Positions 25,801 through 33,485 of a stretch of DNA of 64,000 nt are shown piece by piece. A program made the position numbers and the translations under genes. Position 1 is the first letter of the stretch. Each line of letters begins with the position of its first letter. Below the pieces are notes generated by a model. The model was given only the letters and a program-made list of their open reading frames with translations, did not search any database and was not told the DNA's origin. The DNA is from CAZRCZ01 sp964598765 (GTDB taxonomy: Bacteria; Sumerlaeota; Sumerlaeia; MVZB01; JAJFLK01): assembly GCA_964598765.1 (NCBI GenBank), contig CAZRCZ010000024.1, forward strand, positions 3,791 to 67,790, written 5' to 3'.

Positions 25801-26948
25801 ACGCGCTGAACAATCTTCGGGGCGTCTCGTTGCCCGATGGTCGGGAGATCGCGTATGTCATTGACGCGGCGCAACGGCGGATCGGGAAGAAAGTCAACGG
25901 CCAGCCCGTCGCCGGATGGTTGTATGGCTCGGGCTTTCAACCTTGGGCGGAGTTGGACGCTCAGGGCGAACCGGTCACCCTCTTTCTCATGGGGGGAAGG
26001 GGCAACGTGCCGGTGGCGATGCGGTCCAAGAAACTCACCGCCGACGGGTCGTTCCGGGATTACCGGCTGGTGAGCGATCATCTGGGAAGCGTCCGGATGG
26101 TCGCGGACGCGCAGAGCGGCGAGATCGTCCAGCGGCTCGATTACGACGAGTTCGGACGGGTTCTGGCCGACAGCAATCCGGGGTTCCAGCCGTTTGGATT
26201 TGCCGGAGGGCTTTACGATCCGGACACGGGGCTTGTGCGGTTCGGGTATCGGGATTATGATCCCGAGGTCGGGCGATGGACGGCCAAGGACCCGTTCGGA
26301 TTCGCCGGGGGGGACCCCAACCTCTACGTTTACGTCTTCAACGATCCGGTCAATCTGGTGGATCCGCTGGGGATGGAGGGATGGAAGGAGTGGTGGCATA
26401 CGGCGGCGGACATCGCCGGGGTGGTTGAACCGTTTGGGATCGTGGACGGGCTTCACGCGGCGGAGTTGGGGTTGGTGGAGGGACGATGGGGGGACGCGGG
26501 GATGACGGCGGCGGGGATGATCCCGCTGATCGGGGACTTGGCCAAGGTGGGCAAAGAGGCCAAGGGGATCGTCAAGGGGGCCGAGGCGGCGGGAGCCTGC
26601 GTGAAGGCGCTGAGCCGGGCGGAGAAAATCCGGCGGCAAATGAAGGTCGAGGGGAAGCTGGTCGAGGGGATTTATGAGTTCACGACCAAGGACGGGCTGA
26701 AGTATGTGGGCCAATCCGACGACATCGCGCGGCGGATCGGCGAGCACATGGGAAAGGATGTGTTGACGGAAGAGGGACTGGGAACATTGAAATTCACGGA
26801 GGTCAAAGGGGGCGCGCTGGAGCGGCGGATTGCGGAGCAGAAGGCGATGAACAGCGCCAGAACACGAGGAGAAAAACTGGCGAACCAGAGGGAAGCTTTG
26901 AATCGCAAACTGAGGAACAAATACAGTTGTCCCGCGCCGGGAGACTAA
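22887..26948 (+). CDS. NHL/YD-repeat Rhs protein with C-terminal GIY-YIG nuclease tip (5' end missing)
   Basis: The frame encodes about 1353 residues from TTG 22887 and is open back to 22767 without a good start or signal peptide. It begins mid-repeat (LSDPEAIAVGPDGNLYITDH), so the 5' end is probably lost. Residues 1-220 are NHL-like; YD repeats follow (YEYDALGRLTRDV, YTYDALGQLTRVV). The conserved core closes with LYDPDTGLVRFGYRDYDPEVG, GRWTAKDPFG and VNLVDPLG. A pre-toxin segment (AAGMIPLIGDLAKVGKEAKG) precedes the tip, where GIYEFTTKDGLKYVGQ (from residue 1261), ARRIGEH and a later Glu (LERRIAEQ) give the GIY-YIG nuclease motif. Such tips cut nucleic acid of competitors. It may be silent for lack of a start. 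Confidence 0.85.
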   Translation: MSDPEAIAVGPDGNLYITDHISTTNPDRFRIRRIAPCAPGDLIETIVELQTGSPVYETGPINDLAFGPDGSLFFDTKVRLYSNPSSFQYYDKVRRLDPQGNLTDYAGGTTQLPYSTGDGGTATLATFQSNGIQTLSSDRIGNLYVGDAQRVRVISPDGIIRSAAGLGPLGGGRAGDGGPASVAQVDTPAGLAVAQDGKLYLSGGAVGDIAVRSIAPPDALTVPESTDVQVPAEDGSQIYVFDASGRHLRTVDALTGVPLLTFQYGDFTDEGFDHVQRVTGITDADGNVTQISRDGAGHATAITGPFGQTTALTLDSSGYLSRIEAPGGIAHQFSYDTGANLGLMTLYAKPSGSASSYEYDALGRLTRDVACGSCGTEKRLTRSEIDETSFAVDVTTALGRTTRHEVYFQSASGVTFEPKDVLHRIVRPAEGGSYHIVSRSDDSELLTMPGGTKIETLVVADPRFGMLAPITKKITSTLPSGLSYDVAMDRQVAYVNGDPAQGLASQTDTLTFNNRTYSTQTTAGPGTNWTETWTSPQGRQTVTLMDPLGRTLRHAPPGLHPRDYVYDAQGRVSSISVGPSGNARATGFDYYNNASVFNGYLSRITDPLASEAGFNYDAMTGRLREVVLPTPAGATETPRIQFQQDADGNVTSLVPPGGLTHQWQYDPHDQLVEYRPPIVAAQATTANYAYTDDGETANFTWPDGRNIELTYDSKGRTTALNLPGDGLTYTYTYDDSKGQLLEAFAPDGGGLSVQIDGLLPTQVSWQGGSITGAIRRAYDANSVFTSWQVNNLTPIAVQFDADGLLTQTGNLAITRDPGNGLITASTLGRTSEAYHFNGYMEVEDYQAALDGAAFFEEQITGIDAVGRITQKTETFTLPTGTEQHDYSYTYDALGQLTRVVVDGDTANPISYSYDLNGNRLGYTPRSGPDLFGIYDEQDRLTNYGANSYQYHADGTLRTKTTGGVGTTTYNYDALNNLRGVSLPDGREIAYVIDAAQRRIGKKVNGQPVAGWLYGSGFQPWAELDAQGEPVTLFLMGGRGNVPVAMRSKKLTADGSFRDYRLVSDHLGSVRMVADAQSGEIVQRLDYDEFGRVLADSNPGFQPFGFAGGLYDPDTGLVRFGYRDYDPEVGRWTAKDPFGFAGGDPNLYVYVFNDPVNLVDPLGMEGWKEWWHTAADIAGVVEPFGIVDGLHAAELGLVEGRWGDAGMTAAGMIPLIGDLAKVGKEAKGIVKGAEAAGACVKALSRAEKIRRQMKVEGKLVEGIYEFTTKDGLKYVGQSDDIARRIGEHMGKDVLTEEGLGTLKFTEVKGGALERRIAEQKAMNSARTRGEKLANQREALNRKLRNKYSCPAPGD

Positions 26949-27937
26949 TGGATCCGTATCATCAAACTCCAACTTTGGTTGATGGGTTGAAAATACCGAT
27001 GAAAAAGAGGTTCGAATTTGAGGACGACTTGCCTCTGGGTCCAAGGGTGGTTCTGAGGGGCTGGTGGGATCAGTCGGTCAAGGAGTTCATGATCGAGCGA
27101 GGGATCAGGACGCTGGTGTTGGGGGCACTCTTTCCCGATTTGCTTTTTCTGAAAGAGGCCCCCATTGTAGAAACCCTGATCATTGTCGATACCGTGAAGG
27201 ATACCCAAGGGATTGAGAATCTTCGTGGCTTGCGTAGGTTGCTTCTGCGCACACCGCGCAATGTGACGGTTGATTTCACTCTTTTTCCCCACTTGGCGGA
27301 TTGTGAATTGGAATGGAGCAGAGGATGCGATTCGATATTCGAATGCCGGAGTTTGAAACGGTTGTTTCTCTATGCAAGCAAAGAGAAGAGCACGGAGCGA
27401 TTCGGTCGGCTGGAGAATCTGGAGGAGTTGGAGATCAGCGTGGCTCCGATCCGTGATTTGCGCGGGCTGGGTGGGCTGAGGAAGCTGAATCATTTGGAAT
27501 TGCATTACCTGACCAAGCTGGAGAGTCTTGACGGATTGGAGACGCTGACGCAGTTGGAGGAACTCAAGATCGGGGCGTGCAAGAAAATCGGGAGACTCGA
27601 CCCTCTTAAACCCTTGATTAATCTGAAGCGGTTGGACGTGGACAACTGCGGCGATCTCGAGTCGTTGGCTCCGGTTCGGAGGTTGAAAAAATTGGAGGTC
27701 TTGAGCTTCGTCGAATCGAGCCGCATCATGGACGGGGATTTGGACTGCGCGCTTGCGTTGCCGAACCTCCGCCGAATCCACTTTGCCAACCGGAAGTTCT
27801 ACACGCACCGATGGTATTACAATGACGAGACCGAATGTTTGATGGCGCAGGGGGTGAGGCCCGCCTCCACGGCGGGGCCGCTGGAGCGGCGATTGTTCAT
27901 GAGAGAGGATCGGATCGAGCCGCCGATCAAGCGCTGA
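26948..27937 (+). CDS. LRR protein, likely immunity partner of the Rhs nuclease
   Basis: The 329-residue protein has no signal peptide and carries a run of leucine-rich repeats, for example LENLEELEISVAPIRDLRGLGGLRKLNHLELHYLTKLESLDGLETLTQLEELKIGACKK (residues about 150-230). Its ATG shares one base with the Rhs stop codon (TAATG), so it is probably translated by reinitiation after the toxin. Position directly after a polymorphic toxin is the usual place of an immunity gene. The immunity role is inferred from position; the LRR fold is read from sequence. Confidence 0.75.
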   Translation: MDPYHQTPTLVDGLKIPMKKRFEFEDDLPLGPRVVLRGWWDQSVKEFMIERGIRTLVLGALFPDLLFLKEAPIVETLIIVDTVKDTQGIENLRGLRRLLLRTPRNVTVDFTLFPHLADCELEWSRGCDSIFECRSLKRLFLYASKEKSTERFGRLENLEELEISVAPIRDLRGLGGLRKLNHLELHYLTKLESLDGLETLTQLEELKIGACKKIGRLDPLKPLINLKRLDVDNCGDLESLAPVRRLKKLEVLSFVESSRIMDGDLDCALALPNLRRIHFANRKFYTHRWYYNDETECLMAQGVRPASTAGPLERRLFMREDRIEPPIKR

Positions 27938-28171
27938 TCGGTCCAAGAAACTCACTATCCATCCGAAAAAATCCGTTCCCCGCGAAACAGGTGAAGAACG
28001 GCATCGTCAGACTGAAAAACTCCGCGCGTTAAACGTGAGATTGTCCGCCGGAAGGTTCTCCTGTCCAAGGAAAAGTGGGCTTTCGCAACGATGGCGTGCA
28101 AAACTCCGCGACAAGGGCGCAATGCTGTCCTTGGCGCTTTTCGCGAAGAGAGAAAGCTTGGAATCAGTAAC

Positions 28172-29347
28172 TTATGCCGCCAGCCGAATGTAGCGATGAT
28201 GCAAACCTCCGACAACAGGAAAAGCAAGAAGCTGATCCGCTTCGTCGTTATTCTCTGGACGGACCGGGATCGGCCCGTATCCAAGGTTTTGTTCTTCAAT
28301 GGGGACTCCCCCACCCAGCCCTTGGTGTGGGCGAGCGCAATGATAATATCCGTCAATGAATTCGCGGAGCAACCGCCGCAACTGCCGTTCGTTGAATATG
28401 ACGACGTGATCGAGCAGTTCCCGCCGCAAGGTTCCGATGAATCGCTCGACGTAGGGATTCTGCCACGGCGAGCGGAAGGCGTTGCGAATTTCCTCTACGC
28501 CGTGGTTTTTCAAAAAGTCGGGAACGGCTCGCCCATAGATTCCGTCATTGTCCCGAAAGAGGAAGCGGGGGCGGAGGTCAAACGGCATGGCCTCGCTCAA
28601 TTGCCGAATCACCCAAGCCGACGTCGGATCCCCCGTCACTTTGAAATGGACCACTTGGCGACGGGCGTGATTGAGCACAACGAAAACGTAAAGTGAGCGA
28701 AACGTCAGGGTCGGAACGGTGAAGAAATCCATCCCCCAAGATTCGCCCGTGTGATTTCTCAAGAACGTCAACCACGTTTGCGATTTCCCGCCACGTTCCT
28801 TCGGACGGATCATGTATTTGCGGATCGTGTCGGGATGCGGCGGATCAATACCAAGCAACGCCAAGTGATCGTGAATCCGTTCGGCGGACCACAGCTGGTT
28901 CTCTCGACTCAACCGCCGAATCAAGGCGATCATTTGAGCGGAAATTGCCGGCCGCCCGCGCGGACGGCATTTCCACCGCCAATACAACCGGAAGGCGGTC
29001 CGATGCCATTTGAGGACCGTGGCTGGCTTCATCAGACAGACCGCGTTTTGCCAACCTCCCCATGTCTTGGACAAAACAACCCACAACCACCGAAACGCCA
29101 AGGGCAGGCGCGGCTTCGGAAGCTTCTTCATCTCAATTCGGTTCTGGCAGAGTGCCAACTGGCTCCGCAGGGCGAGAATTTCCATTGCGGCACGGGTGCG
29201 GGTTTGAATGAATCCGCCAACGAAGACAACCGCATAATAAATGGCGTGTCTTCCAAATTCCATCATTGCGCGAACGAATTGCCCCACACTCCGCACGACC
29301 CCCATATTCCTTACCCTCCACTTGCCGGATCGTCGCGGGGATGCCAT
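28172..29347 (-). CDS. DDE integrase-type transposase
   Basis: The 391-residue protein has an N-terminal helical region with a helix-turn-helix-like ISAQMIALIRRLSRENQLWSAERIHDHLALLGI. The rve-type catalytic core follows: Asp in GESWGMDFFTVPTL, Asp in LFRDNDGIYG and Glu in NPYVERFIGTLRRELLDHVV. This is a complete DDE triad as in IS3/IS481-like transposases. No terminal inverted repeats or target duplication could be identified by eye. ATG 29347 has no clear RBS; later ATGs at 29305 and 29266 are possible. Confidence 0.85.
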   Translation of the reverse strand: MASPRRSGKWRVRNMGVVRSVGQFVRAMMEFGRHAIYYAVVFVGGFIQTRTRAAMEILALRSQLALCQNRIEMKKLPKPRLPLAFRWLWVVLSKTWGGWQNAVCLMKPATVLKWHRTAFRLYWRWKCRPRGRPAISAQMIALIRRLSRENQLWSAERIHDHLALLGIDPPHPDTIRKYMIRPKERGGKSQTWLTFLRNHTGESWGMDFFTVPTLTFRSLYVFVVLNHARRQVVHFKVTGDPTSAWVIRQLSEAMPFDLRPRFLFRDNDGIYGRAVPDFLKNHGVEEIRNAFRSPWQNPYVERFIGTLRRELLDHVVIFNERQLRRLLREFIDGYYHCARPHQGLGGGVPIEEQNLGYGPIPVRPENNDEADQLLAFPVVGGLHHRYIRLAA

Positions 29348-29399
29348 CGCATTTCAAGTCGGATTGTGACAGCCTAATACCCTCAATCGAGGTTTTCCA

Positions 29400-29639
29400 C
29401 TATTTTGCCGCCCCTTGGCCCCATCCCTTCAGGAGTGTTCTGATTCGGATTGCCAAGGTTTCCGGCGGGACACTCCGGCCACGAAACCAGTCCCTCACAC
29501 AGCCGTGGGTTACGGTCAAATGCTTGGCCAAGTCGCGGTTGGACCCACCGACCTCGATCATCCAGTTGCGCAATTCTTCAACGAGGAGTCTTCGTGAGTC
29601 TCGATCACTCAATTTGCGTAAGTTACGAGCCGACAACAC
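29400..29639 (-). CDS. Small helix-turn-helix protein
   Basis: The frame, starting at GTG 29639, encodes 79 residues with one HTH-like stretch, NRDLAKHLTVTHGCVRDWFRGRSVPPETLAIRI, like Cro/CI-type DNA-binding domains. It lies 52 nt upstream of the transposase on the same strand and could be an element-associated regulator. No good ribosome-binding site was seen, so it could also be a remnant. Confidence 0.42.
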   Translation of the reverse strand: MLSARNLRKLSDRDSRRLLVEELRNWMIEVGGSNRDLAKHLTVTHGCVRDWFRGRSVPPETLAIRIRTLLKGWGQGAAK

Positions 29640-29660
29640 AACATGGCAAAAAGGATAACA

Positions 29661-29960
29661 GCCGTGGGGGGCTGTGCCACATCATCCCCCGCGAGGCAGT
29701 CCCCGAATTTCCTGAGCGACCCTCACCCTGACCCCCTCCCTTAAAAAGGGAGAGGGGTTCCGCGGGTCCGCGAAAATCTTTTCGCACATGCTCTTGGCAT
29801 GGGATGGAAAAAGTCGCGGGCAATATGCCTGCGGCACGGAAAATAGTTCGACCCCTACGGGGTCGGGTTGTGGGGGCGGGGCGTTTCCCCCGGGTTCCGC
29901 TTCGCTCCACCCGGGGCTACGTTCGTTCGATCCCTACGGGATCGAGCCGGAAAAGGGATT
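29661..29960. repeat. Block of dispersed palindromic repeats
   Basis: The 880-bp gap 29640-30519 has no credible gene. This part holds acagccgtggggggctgtgccacatc (reverse of the hairpin context at 20761), a hairpin ccccctcccttaaaaagggagagggg (29732-29757), gacccctacggggtc, and gatccctacgggatc near 29930. It looks like several repeat families packed together. Confidence 0.6.
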
Positions 29961-30035
29961 ATCGGACAGAGCCTAGGATTATGCCGCCGCCACTGCGGCT
30001 GAGAAGGGGTTGCTTGCGAAATTGGTATCCGGGGC

Positions 30036-30210
30036 GGGTGCATTTCAGCTTTCCGAGGAATTTCCGCAACCCCCGTGGGGTTGACGTAACATTCTCACCG
30101 ACCCAAGGTAGCCTCGCCACGCTCGGCAACCTTGGGCTTTGCTTCGGGACGCCGTTGGCGTCCTCCTTGGCCTAGACCGCCCTTCTCCATCGGAAAAGTG
30201 AAATGCACCC
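30036..30210. repeat. Terminal-inverted-repeat element, full copy (175 bp)
   Basis: The ends gggtgcatttcagctttcc and ggaaaagtgaaatgcaccc are inverted copies with two mismatches over 19 bp. The interior (cgcaacccccgtggggttg, accttgggctttgc, ggacgccgttggcgtcc) is the reverse complement of most of 53656-53825. No coding capacity. It resembles a MITE-like non-autonomous element. The remaining DNA from 30211 to 30519 shows nothing else I can support. Confidence 0.7.
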
Positions 30211-30519
30211 TATCCGGCCCTTGCGATCCCCCTCGTTTTTTTGGCAAAAATGGCGAAAAGGTTTTCCATTTTCGCCTTAATTTTCGCCGATTTTATCCAC
30301 TTTTTTTCCATTGAACAGACCTGCAAAAGTCGCGGAGGTTTCTTTTCCGCGCATGCAAGCATCCCGAAATCAATCATCCGCAACAAAATATCGCCGACTT
30401 CACCGATGTGAGTCGCCAAGCGGCATCCTTCCTGCATCATGAAAAATTCTGTAAATTGCTTGCAGGAATGACACATGAACACGTATCTTTTGGCCAAATT
30501 CAGATCAGGAGGAGTGAAG

Positions 30520-32106
30520 ATGAAAAGGCAGTTTCAGGTTGCTTACGGTTTTGGAGCCTTGCTCCTTGGGGCACTGGCATTCATGATTTCATCGTCCGGT
30601 TTTGCCGGCGACGGTCAAATTGACCTTCGACCCGACGGGAGTTCGACGGTTGTGATCACCACGTCGGGTTCCTACGTTCTGGTTGACAATGTCACCATGG
30701 CGGCCTCGACGACTCACTGCATCTCCATCCAAGCGGGGGTGAACGACGTCACGATTGACATGAACGGCCATACGATTGACGGAGCGAATCTGGCCTCGGG
30801 CAACGGCATTGATGGCGGAGCCACGGCCCGTTTACGGGTCTTTAATGGAGCGATCCGGCGTTTCGGAACGAACGGCATCCAAACCACAGGCCCGCCTCCG
30901 AACGGCGTCGGCACGGTCATTCATGATTTGACGATCGAAGGTTGCGGCGCGAACGGCATCACCGTCCAAATGGACGCCCACATTTACAATGTTTCGACCA
31001 TCGGCAATGGAGCGACGGGAATCTACGCGGGGGACCGTTCCGTCATCGAGAATTGCATCGCCAACGGGAATAACCTCACCGGCATTGGGTCGGGAATCAA
31101 CACCAGCATCCAGTGCACGGTCCGTTCGTGCGTGGCCAACGCCAACTCACCCACCACGTCCAATACTCCAACGGCGGGCATTCAGACGCTTTCGGATTGC
31201 CTGATCGTCAACAACAGCTCCAGCTTCAATATCGGAAACGGCACGGGCATCGGTCGGGGAATCAACGCGAGCAATAATTGCATCATCACCAATAATAATT
31301 GCAACAGCAACGGGAGCACTTCGAGCGGCGGGGGAAACGGAATCAACGGCGGAACCGATTGCATTATTTCCGGCAACGTCTGCAGAGGCAATGCGGGAGG
31401 GATATCGGGGAACGGCGTGGGCATCGTGACCACCGGCCAGTCGCGAATTGTTGATAATGTTTGCGAGGGTAACGGCGGCGGCTCAACCAGCGGGACCGGC
31501 ACTGGAATGAACGTCTCGGCCGCCAACGTCATCACGGGCAATATTTGCCGGAACAACTCCGGGACCGGATCCTCGGCAGGAGTCGGCATTACCGGGACCG
31601 GCAACAACGTGGTTGAGAACAACGTCTGCAACGCCAACATTGGCGGCACGAGCGGCGGGAGCGGGACCGGGATCAATTTGGGCAACACCAATCGGGTCGC
31701 GGGCAATGTCTGCGGCGGCAATAACGCGAGCGGGGGCGGAGCCAATGGCCGGGGCATCGTCGTCGGCAATTACTGCATCGTCCGGGACAACAAGTGCTCC
31801 GGCAACAACGGAAACGGCGCGGGAACCTCCCGCGGCATCGTCGCGGCCACGGATAACCACGTGGACAAAAACGACTGCACCAATCACACGCCCAACGGCT
31901 ATGGCATCGAAATCACGGGGGCCAACAACGTCGTGGCCGGCAACAAGACTTCCAGCAATGCCACCGGCAGTATTCTCTATCCCGCCGTGACGACGACGAA
32001 AAATAGAACCGAGATGAATCGTTGTTCCGAAGCGTTGCCGACGAATCGGCCGACCAACACCGGCGATACGTCCACCGGCGACTTGGACGATATCTACTAC
32101 CAGTGA
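30520..32106 (+). CDS. Secreted right-handed parallel beta-helix protein (NosD-like repeats)
   Basis: The 528-residue protein has a signal peptide (MKRQFQVAYGFGALLLGALAFMISSSGFAG), and an AGGAGG stands just before ATG 30520. After an N-terminal cap (GSYVLVDNVTMAASTTHCISI, DVTIDMNGHTIDG) come many rungs with the pattern N-x-C-x-x-N, such as ISGNVCRGNAGG, ITGNICRNNSG, VENNVCNANIGG and VRDNKCSGNNG. This gives stacked Asn and Cys ladders typical of parallel beta-helices. The family includes carbohydrate-active enzymes and surface adhesins, but no catalytic site is recognisable. It ends in DDIYYQ, similar to the tails of two other secreted proteins here. Confidence 0.85.
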   Translation: MKRQFQVAYGFGALLLGALAFMISSSGFAGDGQIDLRPDGSSTVVITTSGSYVLVDNVTMAASTTHCISIQAGVNDVTIDMNGHTIDGANLASGNGIDGGATARLRVFNGAIRRFGTNGIQTTGPPPNGVGTVIHDLTIEGCGANGITVQMDAHIYNVSTIGNGATGIYAGDRSVIENCIANGNNLTGIGSGINTSIQCTVRSCVANANSPTTSNTPTAGIQTLSDCLIVNNSSSFNIGNGTGIGRGINASNNCIITNNNCNSNGSTSSGGGNGINGGTDCIISGNVCRGNAGGISGNGVGIVTTGQSRIVDNVCEGNGGGSTSGTGTGMNVSAANVITGNICRNNSGTGSSAGVGITGTGNNVVENNVCNANIGGTSGGSGTGINLGNTNRVAGNVCGGNNASGGGANGRGIVVGNYCIVRDNKCSGNNGNGAGTSRGIVAATDNHVDKNDCTNHTPNGYGIEITGANNVVAGNKTSSNATGSILYPAVTTTKNRTEMNRCSEALPTNRPTNTGDTSTGDLDDIYYQ

Positions 32107-32172
32107 CGCGCGTCCTTCGCAGGGTATGAACCCAATCAGGGTCGTTCGAGGCATCAAAGGAAGGGAAAGGCC

Positions 32173-33378
32173 ATGAAAATCGCAAGACCACCAAAAATCG
32201 CAGGGATGATCGCCGTCGGGGCCGTCTGCGCGATCTCCATGGCTCCCTTTGCCGCCGAAGCCCAAACCTACGATCTGGCGATTTCCCTGCGGAATAATTC
32301 GGCCTTTTCCGTCATCACTCCGACCAAACATGACGTGCCGACACGCGACACGCTCGGGAATTGGTATCTGGGACAACCGGCGATGAGCGCCCTCATCCCG
32401 AACAACTTGGATATTGACGGGCTGTCCTACATGTCGCCGACCGATGTTTATTTTTCACTGGACGCCGACACCAAACTGAGCGGCGTGTCGTATAAAGACA
32501 ATGACATCATTCATTGGGACGGCTCCTCTTTTTCCCTGACGTGGGATGGCGAGGCCAACGGTCTGCCGACCAACGCCAATTTGGACGCTCTGGACATTAT
32601 TTCGATCTCGCCGCTGGAATTTTCATTCTCCTTGGATGCGGACGCCCAGTTGACCATTGGAGGAACGCCGACCGACGTGGCGGATGAGGACGTGATTCAT
32701 TACCTTGACGGTAGCGGATTCACGGCCATTGATTTCGACGGCTCGGCCCATGGGGTATCGTCGGGAGAGGATTTGGACGGCTTCTCACGTCTTTCTTCCA
32801 CCCAGTGGATCATGTCCTTTGATTCCGCCGGTCAAATCCCCGGAGCTTACGTATCCGGCGGATTGCCGTTGGATTTCGACGACGCGGACCTATTGGAGTT
32901 TAACCCCGTGACCGGTTTGTTCAGCGCGACCCTTTGGCTCGATTCCAATGCCATGGGATTGCCTCCCGCCGTGGATATTCGAGACATTGAAGTCAAGGGC
33001 TCCCGGCTGAACCCCGCGGCCACTCCAACGGCCACGGCCACGCCTTCGCCGACCGTCACCCGGACCGCAAGTTCGACTTCGACGCGGACGGCCACTCCGA
33101 GCGCCACGCGAACTTCCTCTCCGACGGCGACACGCACGGCTTCTTCGACCGCGACGCGGACGTCCTCTCCGACGGCGACGCGGACCGCCACCCTTACGGC
33201 AACACGGACAGGGTCCTCGACAGCGTCGCGAACCGCTACCCGCACGGCGACGCGGACGGCCTCTTCAACCACGACACGAACCGCCACGGCCTCGCGCACC
33301 AGCTCGCCAACAGCCACCCCAACCCGAACCGCGTCACCAACCCCCAACGCGGTCCGCGACTGGGAAAATTATCAATAA
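32173..33378 (+). CDS. Secreted protein with Thr/Ser-rich repeat tail
   Basis: The 401-residue product has a signal peptide (KIAGMIAVGAVCAISMAPFAAEAQ). The middle region repeats a pattern seen as DIDGLSYMSPTDVYFSLDADTKL, DALDIISISPLEFSFSLDADAQL and DLDGFSRLSSTQWIMSFDSAGQI, about three imperfect copies each ending in a D-rich strand. From about residue 283 it becomes a low-complexity stalk of TATRTASST-type units. The last residues are VRDWENYQ. The stalk could be O-glycosylated or span the cell surface. The function is unknown. It lies 66 nt after the beta-helix gene, so the two may form an operon. Confidence 0.75.
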   Translation: MKIARPPKIAGMIAVGAVCAISMAPFAAEAQTYDLAISLRNNSAFSVITPTKHDVPTRDTLGNWYLGQPAMSALIPNNLDIDGLSYMSPTDVYFSLDADTKLSGVSYKDNDIIHWDGSSFSLTWDGEANGLPTNANLDALDIISISPLEFSFSLDADAQLTIGGTPTDVADEDVIHYLDGSGFTAIDFDGSAHGVSSGEDLDGFSRLSSTQWIMSFDSAGQIPGAYVSGGLPLDFDDADLLEFNPVTGLFSATLWLDSNAMGLPPAVDIRDIEVKGSRLNPAATPTATATPSPTVTRTASSTSTRTATPSATRTSSPTATRTASSTATRTSSPTATRTATLTATRTGSSTASRTATRTATRTASSTTTRTATASRTSSPTATPTRTASPTPNAVRDWENYQ

Positions 33379-33427
33379 TAGATGATGCGCTCTTTAGGGT
33401 CTGTCCGACAATTCCAAAAATCAAGGC

Positions 33428-33450
33428 GGGAGGGGCGCTCCGCTCCTCCC
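33428..33450. terminator. GC-rich hairpin between convergent genes
   Basis: gggaggggcg and cgctcctccc can pair around a short loop in the 107-nt gap between the secreted-protein gene (ends 33378) and hisD (ends 33486). No T-run follows, so this may be a dispersed repeat rather than a true terminator. Confidence 0.35.
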
Positions 33451-33485
33451 ACCTTCAATTCAAACAAAACCAATTCGGCGAGAAT

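Noticed and set aside
25545..27044. 499-codon open frame antisense to the Rhs gene
   Set aside because: It mirrors the Rhs coding frame with high G at the third position, has no domain-like sequence and no start signal.
27955..28356. 133-codon minus-strand frame next to the transposase
   Set aside because: Half of it overlaps the transposase gene and the rest has no motif; probably element-flanking repeat sequence.
31182..31769. Pro/Leu-rich minus-strand frame
   Set aside because: Antisense image of the Asn/Gly-rich beta-helix gene.
33060..33340. Short-period repeats that could suggest a CRISPR array or minisatellite
   Set aside because: The units are degenerate, stay in frame with a secreted protein and lack repeat/spacer spacing.
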